Assembly: GCA_029339505.1 (NCBI GenBank)
Contig: JAQISU010000025.1
Span: 1,230,501 to 1,294,500, forward strand
Origin: Unio delphinus
Taxonomy: Eukaryota; Mollusca; Bivalvia; Unionida; Unionidae
Direction: 5' to 3'
Length of the DNA: 64,000 nucleotides
A program made the translations under genes and the position numbers. The notes beneath the pieces were generated by a model. It did not search any database, was not told the DNA's origin, and saw nothing but the letters and a program-made list of their open reading frames with translations. This document shows positions 1 to 11,517 of this stretch, one piece after another; within the stretch, counting starts at the first letter, position 1; every line of letters starts with the position of its first letter.

Positions 1-778
1 CTACATGATTGAGACAAAACTTTAATGGACATAAATAAAGAATTTTCCACTGCTGGTCCATGATTGTGCAAATACCTTTTACTCAAATACACCTGTAATG
101 GTTTTCTATGGTACATAGTAACATTTTTGATTTTAAACTTACAAAGCATCCTTTTTAAGTGAATTGCCACAACCCTTTTCCGCCATGTAAAATGCACCTC
201 TCTAACACGCAATTCGTTAGTTGGCATTTCATACTAAGGGAGACAACTCATGAAATCCACTAGATGTCGCTAAAACAAAACATTAAAATATCTGCTTGAT
301 CAGCCAAAGTGTAGATAGAGATAACATACCAGAAACTTGGCTAGTGAAAAAAACGGCTACATTAACACACATTGTTCTTGTTTGTTTACAAAGTAGTTCT
401 GAATACTTTATCCTATTTTTATGATACACGTCATGAAGTAAGCAGCCATGCAATATTGAAGTATACTTACTGATTCTGAAATCAAGTTAACAATAAAAAT
501 GAGCATACAATAATGTAATATAATGAAGCATGGTATAGTAGAAACAAAAAAAAATGTATAAATAATGGCACGTTGAAAAAGAAATAAAGACATAACATAC
601 GTTATAAGATACAAGTTATAATACATAACATAAGTTTCACAATCTATACTGATATGACTTTGGTCACAGGGTCCATATCAGAATTATTATTTTGATGGAC
701 AGCTGTGTAAGTTTTGATTCAAAAACAAGCTGATGTAATCTGCAGAATAATCGTTTCATTATGGGTTTTTTTTAATGG
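1..778. other. AT-rich DNA, no feature recognised
   Basis: Neither strand shows a long open frame, RNA-like fold or terminal-repeat structure that I recognise. The short open frames here are low-complexity and have no coding character. Confidence 0.5.
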
Positions 779-1004
779 TTTAACGCCATTTTTAAGCACC
801 TATATAGGCTATACATGGTGGCCAGTATTAATGGTGGAGGAAGAACCCGGAAAACCCCCAGAAAGAACCACCGACCCACAAGAAGCTACTGGCAAGCTTT
901 CTCACATAACTACATTAGCCGAATCTTAGATTCGAACCCACAAAGAGGTGAGATGGCAGTGATCCGTAACGGGCAGCGCTTTAGACCACTCGGCCACCCC
1001 TTTC
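779..1004 (-). mobile_element. SINE-B (tRNA-Ser/Leu-like head), minus strand
   Basis: Read on the minus strand, the element starts near 1004 with a Pol III A box (TGGCCGAGTGG). A long variable-arm-like stretch follows, then a B box (GTGGGTTCGAATC), as in Ser/Leu-type tRNAs. Next comes a conserved body rich in GGTGGTTCTTTC and GGGTTCTTCCTCCACC, and a tail ending in GGCGTTAAA. The same layout recurs at 19729-19932 and, decayed, at 3401-3565, which defines a family in this window. The body resembles central domains shared by many invertebrate SINEs; the exact family name is not certain. Confidence 0.8.
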
Positions 1005-1065
1005 ATTATGGTAAGCTGTTAAAAATCTAAGCCTCACTGTGTGCCCATTCTAATTAAGAAGATAT

Positions 1066-2084
1066 TACATTTACCACCTTGGTGCCCCATAAAGGTGCTC
1101 TAGACATCCAATTTGCAAAAGATGATGGCCCAAATTTAAAAGTCTTGAGGAAAACACTACAAAGAGGTTGCTATATTTAATGTCCTAGCAACAGTATTTT
1201 GTTTCATGAAAAACTGCAATCAAGTTGTTTAAAAATTCATGCCAATCCTCAAAGTAGTTTAGTAGTAGTTCTGATCAAAAGCTAATGGTAATAAATGGAA
1301 CATAAAAGTTGATAATCTCCTACCCTCTCATGGCCTATATGACCAGCAGAGCTAATTTGACCAAATGCAGAATTAACAAACAGATAGTACTAGTAAACTA
1401 GCCACATGTTTTCAACACCAACAGAACAACACAAGCATTACATGCAGAAGATAAAAGTGACAACATATTTAGCATGGTTTGCATTGTATTTATTACACAA
1501 TTATATTTATGCAATGAGGCCAAGCAGGCAATGCACAGCTTGTGCTGTTAAACTGCATACTTAAATACATTTATAAATTCAAACTCCTATCAATGCTCTT
1601 GAGGAAAAAACATTCATACAGGAATACAATAAAAACGCAATTCACCAGTACTGGGACACTTATTTCAATTACCAAATCAACAGAAATGCAATGACACTAT
1701 TTGCACTGGTGTGCTCTCAGCAATTTCCTTGTCTAAAAGATGGATTAATTTAAATGCCATGCTGATGGATTTTTGAGTCCAGATAAATCTATTGCCCAGT
1801 CAAGTGTCTTTGAACTGGTAATTAATTTGCTCTCACTTTTGAGGCAGGATACAAAGGAATCATAAAGACTTCTATCAACTTCCCCCCCCCCCCCTAAAAA
1901 CACTGGTGCAGTAAAAAATAATACTTGTCCAGCACCAAGAGTAAGTTGAATCTCGTTGGGCAAGTTAAATAATTCACCCAAATTCTTATCCAGATTATTT
2001 TTTTAAATAAAAATACAGAAACTGCAATAAATTACCTTCTCTGGTTACCATGTGTTACACTGTATATCCCACCTCTACCTCCCC
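1066..2084. repeat. Dispersed 1-kb duplication, copy 1
   Basis: This segment recurs in the same orientation at 11518-12545, with scattered substitutions and small indels. The shared sequence starts at ATTACATTTACC and runs past a shared CTTCTCTGGTTACC block. It contains a minus-strand open frame (1745-1984) and about 680 bp beyond its stop codon, so it looks like the 3' end of a gene with its 3' UTR, duplicated as DNA. I see no terminal inverted repeats or poly(A). Confidence 0.75.
1745..1984 (-). CDS. Putative 3'-terminal coding exon, unidentified protein
   Basis: I do not recognise the protein. The minus-strand frame ends in TAA at 1745 and reads GELFNLPNEIQL near its start, then DRSLYDSFVSC, SKTLDWAIDLSGLK and PSAWHLN at the C-terminus. 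Coding character is suggested because the last ~55 codons are kept in the other copy with few changes and the same stop position. A possible splice acceptor (GGATAAG) precedes codon 1984, but the frame stays open slightly further, so the 5' boundary is uncertain. A 13-nt G run (plus-strand C run, 1881-1893) lies inside the frame and gives four glycines. In copy 2 a run of A occupies the same place, so this stretch may be a mutated low-complexity tract. It may be a pseudogene. Confidence 0.4.
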   Translation of the reverse strand, partial: NLGELFNLPNEIQLTLGAGQVLFFTAPVFLGGGGEVDRSLYDSFVSCLKSESKLITSSKTLDWAIDLSGLKNPSAWHLN

Positions 2085-3400
2085 CCCCCCCCATCACACT
2101 ATACCAATAGCTACACAATGCCCAACTCCCAAGTGATATTGGTCATTGTATTACACATCACCATGCATTATGTTGCAAAATCTATTTATACTGTTTATGA
2201 TACATGATGACCTGATACCAAAAAATGTGATTCTATTGGAAATGTATTTGATGTTTTGACATGGTTAAGAGACACGAGCGGGTGTGGTGGGATGTGCTGA
2301 GCATAGCGATTGAGGGAAAGGATGAAGGGCAGTATGATTTTGCAAGAATTGTTTGTTCATACTGTTAAAATGGGATTTGATAACATCTGATGACTTGATG
2401 ACCAATCATCTGCTTCTGTTGACTGATTGCTGATGGATTAATTCCTCCACATGAGATCTTGCCAAAACAAGTGCTAACTTTAAAGTCGAAAACAGCAGGA
2501 ATGGTAAACTGAGCTTTTTTAAATCGTAATTAACTAGACAGTAATTGATCATTTCACTACCAGTGACACATTTTAGACCAACTCAATCAACATAAAAGCA
2601 TTGCATATGCACGCCTGCATGCAGATTACCCCTGCTGCTCTGGTGTAAACTATATACTTAACATATCTCTAATAGATATGCAGTTAAGTTATAGTATATA
2701 CGATTGAACAATTTTCTAATGGTTAAACTGTAATTTTTATTCAAATGTTTAATCTGTATTTTTGTACTGCACAACCAGATCTGAACCACGGCATTCATGA
2801 CATTCCACTGATTACATGTCAAATTCTCAATATCAATAGATGCATCGTAAATAATTTAGGTACAACTCCACCTGTTTCAAGTTTCATTCACACAATATTA
2901 TAGCTACAAATCATGAGAAAGTGTAGAAGAAAGGCTATGTAATAAATAGAAGACTCAAATCATGTTTGTTACAAGTCCGAGGTAAAAAACACTTGTCATA
3001 GGGCATGAATGCATTGAGGTTATCAGATCAGACTTTGTCATCAAGGGAGCTGAGTTTTCTAAAGGATTAATTGTCATTGATTAATCGAAGATAGAGTATA
3101 TTTACCATCCAGAGACAAAGGTTAATCTAAATAAATTTTGTAATTAGTAACAAGCTGCCTAATAATAAGCATGCAAAACAGGCAGAATCTCCAAACATAA
3201 ATCAGGTCCTTGTGCAATTGTTATCCACATCTATTTGTGTAGTAAAAATCTTGCTGTCCCAGTGTGTATGTAAATCAAAAGCACTTGTCTCTAATGATTA
3301 TCCAATAGTACTTTAATAAAAAAGGGCAATGTACCAAAAATTTAGCACAGATATGATGTTCTTGTTTTGGGTGTTAAAATCATTTCTCAGAGCAAGATAT
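2085..3400. other. AT-rich DNA, no feature recognised
   Basis: A short C run lies at about 2082-2092. Otherwise I see no coding frame, RNA or element ends. Confidence 0.5.
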
Positions 3401-3565
3401 GCTATACATTGCTGAGGAAGAACCCAGGAAAACCACTGAGTAAGAACCACAAACCAATAGGAAGCTACTGACAATGTTACTCATACCCACATACACCGTG
3501 CCCAAAACTTGAACCCACATGGAGATAGGTCAGATGACAGTGGAAGCTAGTGAAAAGGATTGCAG
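3401..3565 (-). mobile_element. Degenerate SINE-B fragment
   Basis: The order of motifs matches the SINE-B copies at 779 and 19729: GAGGAAGAACCC, GGAAAACC, an AGAACCAC block, GAAGCTACTG, ACCCACAT, then GATGACAGTG. Each is mutated, and the A-box end is not recognisable. Confidence 0.6.
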
Positions 3566-5104
3566 TGTTCCGTTGTTTACTCAATAATTAAAAAACACCA
3601 AAATATACTTACTGCCTGGCAAACAACTAAATGGTTAAATACAAGTGTTTTCAAATCATGCTGAAATGCCTGTCTGTCCAAGATTCTGATGCAGATCCCC
3701 AATTTCAAGGTGACAATGATAATTGTATATGGATAAATTATGCATCCTGGAATCATTGTGTGGTGAATATAAATAAATCATTACAAGAAAAACCGTCATT
3801 GTGAGGCTACAAAATGTGCAGGTTCCAGTTATCCTTGTTTTCATGATGTACAAATCAGAAAAACCTTTTCAAAAAGGGCTAATATTTAACCTGAAATTCT
3901 ACAAGCCACTGCATCTGATATTTACAATGTTGGAAATGCAATAAAAGCCACAGAACTTGTCTATATGAACTAAGTTATCATACCCATTAAAAACTGAAAA
4001 ACTTCTTAAATTACCTCTTGAGCATCTAATAAATGTTGTGTTAGCATTCAACCATAAACCTCTAACCTCCTCAGTGTCTTTGGTTCAGAAAGTGCATTAA
4101 AAATTGGATGGCATGTGGAAGTGGGCACAACTATGCGGGTGTACATGTCCTAAAATAAATGCAATTTTTGAATTCATTGATACCAGCATATTTCAGTGGT
4201 GTACTGGTTAGATTGGATATATATTCAGACCATCAATATGTCCTCCCCCTTTCTTGACTGATATGAACAGTGGTCCAGAACAACAATCCAAGACATGTGT
4301 CAACCTTGATTTTTAAACAACTCACTACTCATTAAATGCTAGAAAGCAGCATCACCCTAAAGCAAAAGCAATTTGTCTCAACTGTCCAATAAATTGGTCA
4401 GTACTCCTTGAGACAGACTTAACTGTCCTGTCAAAACATGCTGCTCCTGCCTTCAAGGAGTGACCTGACAATCATAACAAAGTGGACTATCCAGCATAAA
4501 TCTTGTCTTCAAACAGTTTTAATCCAGCACCAGTCATTTCATAAAAATGGTAGAAAACAACTTGTCAGTCTAACTGGATACTTAAATCTGAATAATTAAT
4601 GCCACTGCATTGGGAAAATAAATTTTAAAAACGATTCAATATTAAACAAGATTAAAATTAAAAAAGCAATTTTGTTATTACTCATTGAATTTTTTAGTTT
4701 AAGTTTTAAAATCTTTCTTATTTGAAATTAGTCTATTTCTAAAACCATTTCCTAAATATCTATGTATATACATGTTTTTGCTCTTCAACTTATATATGCA
4801 TTCTAACCCTTCTTTATTTGTATGACAAATATGATGTGATTTCCTTACAACACCTCATAATTTATTTTACCTAACATTTAAACATTGGCATGTTTTTATT
4901 GTGATATTATCTTTCCATATTTTGATTCAGACTTAAATTTTCCACAGGCAAGGTCATTTATCCAGTTACCTTCCAAATAAGCCGAGTTAACTCAAACTTG
5001 TACAACCATGGTGTGATTATTGTTGGGAATTAGGGGCTCATGATTGTACCCTATAGTACATGTATATGTAATAAGGTACCTATTACATAAATAGAACCAT
5101 AATT
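3566..5104. other. AT-rich DNA, no feature recognised
   Basis: No coding frame with convincing composition and no recognised repeat on either strand. The stretch ends at the TTAA that borders the PiggyBac-like remnant. Confidence 0.5.
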
Positions 5105-5659
5105 TTAACCCTTAAAGTTCTATATTGTTTTGCAGCACAAGATCCCTCAGTGCTGATTTGTTGGAGAAAAAAAAGAAGAAAAATTCAGTTTTTTTAAATT
5201 GTATGTATTTCAATAAATATACACAAACACTATATGAAAAATGATGGAAGATGTCTAAACTTTAGAGATAAGCATCAAGACATGTAAAAGTTCAACTACA
5301 TCTAAGAAATATTATACTCTTTAGTAGTTCAACCATGTACATGTAATGTTTGTCACAATGTTGTATCTATATTCACAGGTAAATAGTTTTGTAAACATCC
5401 ACTCCATTAATGTCACTAAAAAAGTTTACATCCACACAGTAATAAATGTTCACCTGCTATTTATTCTGACATCATCAAAACTGAGGATCATATCTGGTGA
5501 ATAACCCTCAGCAAATGCTTAATTTTATTTTCAATCATTGGGCAGATCTTGTGTCAAGGGTCACCTAAATTGCTCTCCTAGTCTGCCAGAAGAAAATTGC
5601 TTAGAATAGCTAGAAATCTATCCCATACTCATTTTTTGGTTTAAGTATTAGGTTAATAT

Positions 5660-6133
5660 TAGGGCATAACCGACTTTTGATCCGGAAATCGGATTCCACC
5701 GGATAGTATGAACTTCCGATTAATCGGAGTCGGACAAGGCAGGAACGACCGATTCGGATAATAAAAATAATAAAGTTGAATTTCTATAGCACTGTGTCTA
5801 ACACTGCGTGTCATTCGATAGTGCGTTAATAAAGTTAAATAAGAAGTCAGAAAAGTCCAATATGGTCAACACAACCACGCTGTGAGACAATCTATTTGAA
5901 CTGGCGGGTGAAAACCGGAAATGAAGCAGGATATGATAAAGTACTAAGTAACATGCTAGACATGGCAAAACCAGATACCAGAAACCCGGAAACGGAAGAT
6001 GAAACTTTTTAGAGAAAAAAAAATACGGATTTAGCATTTCCGATTAATTGAATCGATTCCGGAATCGGAAAAATTTCATGCCCAAAATCCGGAATCGGAA
6101 ATCAGTAGAAAAATGCTAATCGGTTATGCCCTA
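5660..6133. mobile_element. hAT-type non-autonomous element (474 bp)
   Basis: Terminal inverted repeats TAGGGCATAACCGA (5660-5673) and TCGGTTATGCCCTA (6120-6133) are perfect. They are flanked by an 8-bp target duplication GTTAATAT (5652-5659 and 6134-6141). The 8-bp duplication and TAGGG start point to the hAT superfamily. Subterminal regions are rich in repeated CCGGAATCGG/CCGATTNNTCGG motifs on both sides, possible transposase-binding sites. The internal 79-codon minus-strand open frame has no recognisable domain. Confidence 0.85.
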
Positions 6134-6417
6134 GTTAATATCACATCATGTAGCCCAGTAGGAATCAGTCAGATTTATGTACTAAACCCATTGCTATAAT
6201 CAATGTGAAAAAGTTTTAGATGCTCAGGTGTGATAGGCTGCCATATCTTCATGCAACTGTTTTCCTTCAAGTCTGCCCCATGAACTCACTGATCTACAGA
6301 ACGGTTTGTTTTATAAACTATCATCTGCAATAACACATTACAAAAAAATTGTAAATAGTCCACAGGTTTAGTATTAACAATCTTGACATTTAATCTTGTA
6401 TTACCAGTGAATGGGAA

Positions 6418-6730
6418 TCGCTCTGGTGGCCTAGTGGTTAGAGCATCCACAGTGGAAGAGTGAGGTTGTGGGTTTGATCCACTGCTGAATCATACCAAAG
6501 ACTCACCAAAATGATACTAACTGCTGCCTTGCTTGGCGCTCAGCATTAAGAGGTTGGTGTTAGGACTGGTCGGATTGGTGTCAGGATAATGTGAATGGGT
6601 GGGACATCATGCTACATGTCTGCGGCATGATGCCCCAGTGCTAAACATCACTATAAACTGAATCACTGCAGACATCGTAGCGATATGACTGAAAAATTGT
6701 TAAAGCTACATTAAAAATCCTAATCACAAA
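6418..6730 (+). mobile_element. SINE-A, full length with target duplication
   Basis: A tRNA-like head carries an A box (TGGCCTAGTGG) and a B box (GGTTGTGGGTTTGATCC). It is followed by a conserved central part (GGTGTTAGGACTGGTCGG, CAGGATAATGTG, GGGTGGGACATCATGC, CATCGTAGCGATATGACTG) and a tail TGTTAAAGCTACATTAAAAATCC. The insertion is flanked by a perfect 15-bp duplication ACCAGTGAATGGGAA (6403-6417 and 6731-6745), showing LINE-type retrotransposition. It is nested in the PiggyBac-like remnant. The central part resembles domains shared by many molluscan SINEs. Confidence 0.9.
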
Positions 6731-6766
6731 ACCAGTGAATGGGAAACTGACAGGCATGCTGTCTTT

Positions 6767-6946
6767 TCACATCAAGAGAGCAGGTACTTCAGACTCCAGT
6801 TCCACATTAATTCCAGGCTCAAAATCCATCAACACTTCGCCAGCTCCAATTTCATTCTCCTCAAATTCTTCATAATCATTATCATAATCACTACCAGAAG
6901 CCAGTATTTGTTGCAAGAAATCAAAATCCTACTCAGCATCAGACAT
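6767..6946 (-). pseudogene. Acidic N-terminal transposase-like frame, one internal stop
   Basis: Starting at an ATG at 6944-6946, the frame reads MSDAE, then a TAG stop at codon 6, then continues open for about 53 codons with a strongly acidic composition (SDYDNDYEEFEENE) to TGA at 6767. Acidic N-termini are typical of PiggyBac transposases, and the frame lies just inside the matching end of the PiggyBac-like remnant on the fitting strand. The assignment is inference from position and composition; no catalytic motif is present. Confidence 0.4.
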
Positions 6947-7204
6947 TTAAAAATTTCCAGTTACCATGTGCTCAAAAGCAAGTATTTGTAAAATTTCTTA
7001 GCTAAATGCATAGTAAAGTGCAATGGAATGATTGTTCCGAGCTTTCTAAACCATGCAAATATAGTTTTACAACCAGTCATGGCTAGTTAAGTAATAGGAT
7101 GTGTACATTGTTGCACATCTTGAAAACAACTTTGGTCATGACAAGCACTGCGAGACATTGACCGACAGTGCAACTTATGTAGCGGCTAGCACTTTAAGGG
7201 TTAA

Positions 7205-7979
7205 ACAAAAAGTTGACACTAATGTCAATCTCTTTCACATGAAACATGTTCTATGTCGGCACAGCCAGATCAGAAATGCAAGAGTATGAATTGTCAATAA
7301 GGAAAATAGTCTAAGCCACAATTCAAATGATTAGCAAAGTATATTATAACAAGTTACAAGTACATGTATCTGACATAATGCATGCTGACTGGAAACTTAG
7401 TCCTACAATGTATGACATAGCACGTGGTTTTGTTTAGTGCTATGTCTTACTATCCAAATAACATCCTTGTAAAGCATTTTCTGATGTCGGCTGATATCAG
7501 AATGAGCACAGTTTAAGGAATATCTCGCACCTGGCAGCTTATATTGACACTCTCAGAGTCTTCCACTAATTTATGTGTAATTAATTTACTTACAGTGTTG
7601 TTTTTATCCTGGCAGAATGAAAATATAACACTAGCAAAAGCACACATTTTAATGTTCCAATGACATAAATTTAAATTTGTTGCAATGCAAAGGTAGTAGA
7701 GCTATGCCGAAGTATATTTAAGTAGACTCATGTGAAGGATATGTTTCTTGAACAAAACATTTCTTACAGTTCTAATAGGCATAATATATATTTTTTATGT
7801 TTTGTTAAAGAAAAGCATTTCAACTGAACCCGATTTCGGAATTCCCAGCTTTTATTGTTTCCCAGCCAACTGAAAAGTAGCCAAAAAAAACTTTAAACCA
7901 GGTCCATTTCTTTTGTGAGAATTTGAATTTATTAGAGAATTAACAACAGACAACAGGGTAAGAAAAATATGATAAAAAC
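7205..7979. other. No feature recognised
   Basis: AT-rich sequence between the PiggyBac-like remnant and the 80-bp tandem duplication. Nothing recognised on either strand. Confidence 0.5.
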
Positions 7980-8141
7980 AACTTTACTTTGCAGAAAAGC
8001 ATCATTAATGGTTGCCAGTTGTGTGCGATTTCTGACAATTTGACTTTCTTTACACTATTAACTTTACTTTGCAGAAAAGCATCATTAATGGTTGCCAGCT
8101 GTGTGTGTCATTTCTGACAATTTGACTTTCGTTATACTATT
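7980..8141. repeat. Two-copy tandem duplication, ~80 bp
   Basis: The segment beginning AACTTTACTTTGCAGAAAAG occurs at 7980-8059 and again immediately at 8060-8141. A few substitutions and a small GTGT expansion in the second copy separate the two. Confidence 0.9.
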
Positions 8142-9453
8142 AGTCAAAACACGCTACACTACGCCGTTATTTCGGCAGTAAGTATCATCACCCACCAGAA
8201 CAAAAATATCAGGTGATGTGTCTTGCGTTTTAAGACTAACTGGCAACTGCACATGCTTCTCCAGCCAACGGGGTGGGGGATAAATGGCATACCGGTAATA
8301 TTACATCACAAGTACCACCAGAACATAACGCAATATAACAAATCTCGATGCAGTTTGAATGACTGCCCTAGGCGACCCTTTTTCAAGTCATTGAGTGTTA
8401 TCTTTTCTAAGGCTTGCCAAAGCTAACCAAAAACCATCGATGAAATCTAATGACCGCTTTTACTAATTCATTCCTTTGAAATATATCCTGCACAGCTATC
8501 TTTTGAACAAAGCCATTCAAACAAGTCATTTGATCCGGATCAGTAACGCAATGCCATGCATCATAAACAATGGCCTATTGAGTAGTGTACTAAACGTCCC
8601 AAACATTAGACAAATTACAAATTAAAAAAAACAGTAACGTGACTAAAATCATGAATAGCAAACGATATTTCACAGTTAAATAATTTGTTAAAACACTGTC
8701 TAAGAAGAATGAGATTTACCTGTATTATGTATTCCTGCCGCCCTCGCTGGACTTGGAATCGAAGCGACGAAGTTAACTACCAAAACTTGAAAAACCAACA
8801 GCAAACTCAATCGGAGTCGTGTTTCAGGCCTCCATTTATAAAACAGGCTGGCCATTCTGTGTCCAAAGTTTGCCACATCTACGCAAATTTAATTCCAGTG
8901 CGTTATTTATCTTTATCCTTACATTTTGAACACCTTACATCCACAAGAAAACAGAAATACTTGCACTCTCAACACAAACTCGTTCATCAAATCGCCATGT
9001 CTGTTTCGACCTCAGAACGAGGCTAGGTGGTTTGGGGGTCATGTTCCAAATATGGAGAGTGCCGATTTGCATATTATAGATTGTGTACGCAGCGAAGATC
9101 AGGCAGCGTTTGATTGCATCTGATAAATGAAGCTTTCATTGATCTTTCCCAACCATTTTTTTTTTATTTAAACGGCTTTTTATCTAGAAATAGTGAATAA
9201 TTAGATTAACGACCGGCAGATAAGTGCTCAACGAAAAAAGTTAGGCCTTAAAATACAAATTAATTTTTAAAAAATGTGTCCCATTTAATATTTTCGTGCA
9301 GGTTAAAGATTTGGGTACAAGGCCGGATAACGGTTTTAGGCAGCCCAAGGCAGTTGAGATAGGAGAGAGGTGCCTTACAGATTTTTAAATACATGTACAC
9401 ATGAATGTAGCCCTGTATGTGTGTATAGTTACTACAGCTCTATTATGATACGC
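8142..9453. other. No convincing gene
   Basis: Open frames of up to 113 codons occur at 8685-9026, but they overlap in two frames and show no recognisable domain. I see no RNA gene or element ends. Confidence 0.4.
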
Positions 9454-9461
9454 CCGCGCGC

Positions 9462-9492
<31 letters not shown>
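9454..9492. repeat. (CG)n-(TG)n microsatellite
   Basis: A short alternating C/G tract runs directly into a longer alternating T/G tract. Both are alternating purine-pyrimidine and could adopt Z-DNA. Confidence 0.95.
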
Positions 9493-9643
9493 ATTTAGTT
9501 AAAAATAATTTTATATACTGCAACCGAAGTGAAGGGGGTCATGACAAGACGGTCACGGGTTCGCTCCTACTGTGCCACCCCCACCTCTTCCAATCCAGCT
9601 TAATTTACAAGGTAATTCTCGTTTTAAACACCTGCTTTCAAGA

Positions 9644-9684
9644 AAGTAGTAGTAGTAGTAGTATTCATTATTATTATTATTATA

Positions 9685-9716
<32 letters not shown>
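9644..9716. repeat. (GTA)n and (ATT)n microsatellites
   Basis: A short GTA triplet run is followed after a few bases by a longer, once-interrupted ATT triplet run. Confidence 0.95.
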
Positions 9717-9717
<1 letters not shown>

Positions 9718-9785
9718 TATGCATCTAATATTGTTCTTGTTGAAGGAGATGATAGTTTGGGTTGTGCTTTGGGGAAAAATACGGT

Positions 9786-9833
<48 letters not shown>
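9786..9833. repeat. (CT)n microsatellite
   Basis: Nearly pure CT dinucleotide tract with a single early G interruption. Confidence 0.95.
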
Positions 9834-9837
<4 letters not shown>

Positions 9838-9924
9838 ATTTGTTTTTCCGTCAGTTTAATTATTTTTTTTATATAAGTCTTTTTTTTAAACTTATAAATA
9901 ACCTCGGCTCATTACATATTTCAA

Positions 9925-10249
9925 ACCGCTCATGTGGCCTAATGGTTATATCGTCCACCTCAGAAGCATGAGGTCGTTGGTTCTAACCATGGCCGAGCCA
10001 TACGAAACATTTATAATAATGGTACTAGCTAGCAGCTGCCTCGCTAGACGCTCAGTATTAAGAGGGTAGTGTTAGACTTGGTTGGTCTTGTGTCAGGATA
10101 ATGTGACTGGGTGGGACATCATGCTACATGTCTGCGGCATGATGCCCCAGTGCTAGACATCACTATAAGCTGCAACACTGAAGACATCGTAGCGATATGA
10201 TTGAAAAATTGTTAAAACTATGTTAAAATTCTTAATCACACACACGCAC
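9925..10249 (+). mobile_element. SINE-A with target duplication
   Basis: The head matches other SINE-A copies (A box TGGCCTAATGG; degenerate B box GGTCGTTGGTTCTAACC). The same central and tail motifs follow (GACATCATGCTACATG, CATCGTAGCGATATGATTG, TTGTTAAAAC), with a short CA-rich end. A 13-bp duplication TTACATATTTCAA flanks it (9912-9924 and 10250-10262). Confidence 0.9.
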
Positions 10250-10374
10250 TTACATATTTCAATTTAATTTTTTTTTTTATTTATTTGTTTGCTTCGTGTA
10301 TTTACCACGATTGATCAAATAAACTTCTTATCAAACACACGTTGAGGAAACAGCGTAAGAAAATACACAGTAAT

Positions 10375-10390
10375 TTATTTATTTATTTTT

Positions 10391-10421
<31 letters not shown>

Positions 10422-10423
10422 TT
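10375..10423. repeat. (TTTA)n microsatellite
   Basis: TTTA tetranucleotide tract with one early T-run interruption. Confidence 0.95.
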
Positions 10424-11000
10424 CACATGCCTTAAAGACAAGCAAGTATTCGTTTAAATAACACTAGCATTTTGTACGGTGCAAATGATGTAAACAATTA
10501 CCCACAATTTTTTTTTCTATCTGGTTAGTAATTGATAGCGACAGTACTACTGCTTTTGTTTGTCCATTATGCCAGATTCTATTGCTGATGTTGATTGTTA
10601 TGAGTATATATGCTCTTAAAATAAGTAACAGACAAATGTAAAAGATGACAAGCTTTGTAAGATTTAACAAATATATTTATTTCCCTATAATAAAAAGTGA
10701 AAGTGAGGGTTAAAAAAGAACTTACGGTATTGTGAATTCAATCCCAAAATAATCCAAGAATTACAGACACAAGTCCTAGTAGTTTAAAGACATGAATAAA
10801 ATTCAGTAAAATTCAGACAAAAAGTCCCAAAACGTAAGTAAATTACGTGTCTGTGGTAGCTATTAAAGTGTTGATGTGTCAAGTCTTTTGTTGGATCACA
10901 GAAATATAATTCAAGGTTTGAATATACAGTAAATTCTAGTGAATGTCTCTATCCAAGAATTTTACGAGAGCACTTTTGTATTTCCAGAGAAAAAAATCAC
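10424..11000. other. No feature recognised
   Basis: AT-rich; nothing recognised up to the LINE 3' fragment. Confidence 0.5.
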
Positions 11001-11009
11001 TTAAAATTC

Positions 11010-11045
<36 letters not shown>

Positions 11046-11300
11046 GGTCCCGTAGTCTGGTTTGGGCACAGCGCACGACCGAACAACCACCTTCCTCCAT
11101 TCCTCTCGAGTTTCAATGTTTCTCAGTGAGTCGCTCGTGTCAAGCCTGTCCACTCTCGAATGTTTTCTTCCCAGCTCTTTCTCTGCCTGCCTCTCTTTAT
11201 TCTTCCTTGTACAGTGCCTTGCAGAATTGTCTTGACAAGTTTGTGCCAAGGGATTCTGGCCGTAAGAAGCTGGTGACCGCTAGTCGGTGTTGGGGTCTTT
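11001..11300 (-). mobile_element. LINE 3' fragment: C-terminus of a reverse-transcriptase protein, (GAT)n tail
   Basis: On the minus strand the coding relic reads KTILQGTVQG, GRQRKSWEENIREWTGL, then after a frame change DSLRNIETREEWRKVVV. This is the characteristic C-terminal end (basic GRQRK-W-NIxEWTGL, then the ExxExWRKxV block) of non-LTR retrotransposon polyproteins that are very common in marine invertebrates. The element-strand 3' end is a (GAT)n tract (plus-strand ATC at about 11013-11044), a usual tail for such elements. The copy is 5'-truncated near 11300 and frameshifted, so it is inactive. Confidence 0.8.
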
Positions 11301-11517
11301 AAAGAGAGGGACTACTGTAATTAATAATTATTTACTTTTTTATTCTTTATATTGAGACTTCATCTCAAACCTATGTCACAGGCATAAGCAATACATATTG
11401 TCAGTTTAAAAAAGAAAACAACACAATTAACCCTAGAAACGCATTACAGGTGTTCAGTTCAGTTCTTTAACATTTCCTCTTTAATTCTATTTCTTAGTAG
11501 CCAGAATTATAATTCAT
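11301..11517. other. Spacer, no feature recognised
   Basis: AT-rich spacer between the LINE fragment and copy 2 of the 1-kb duplication. Confidence 0.5.

Larger units (their letters stand above)
5109..7200 (-). mobile_element. PiggyBac-like element remnant with nested insertions
   Basis: The left end is CCCTTAAAGTTC, preceded by TTAA (5105-5108). The right end, read inward on the minus strand, is CCCTTAAAGTGC, bordered by TTAA (7201-7204). TTAA target duplications and termini starting CCC are hallmarks of PiggyBac elements. About 250 bp inside the right end, on the minus strand, is a short acidic open frame (6767-6946) in the position expected for a transposase N-terminus. The element holds a nested hAT-type element (5660-6133) and a nested SINE-A (6418-6730). 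No catalytic domain was found, so it is a dead or non-autonomous copy. Confidence 0.65.

Noticed and set aside
8685..9123. Overlapping 113- and 65-codon plus-strand frames
   Set aside because: Two frames open at once with no recognisable domain or start context; likely chance.
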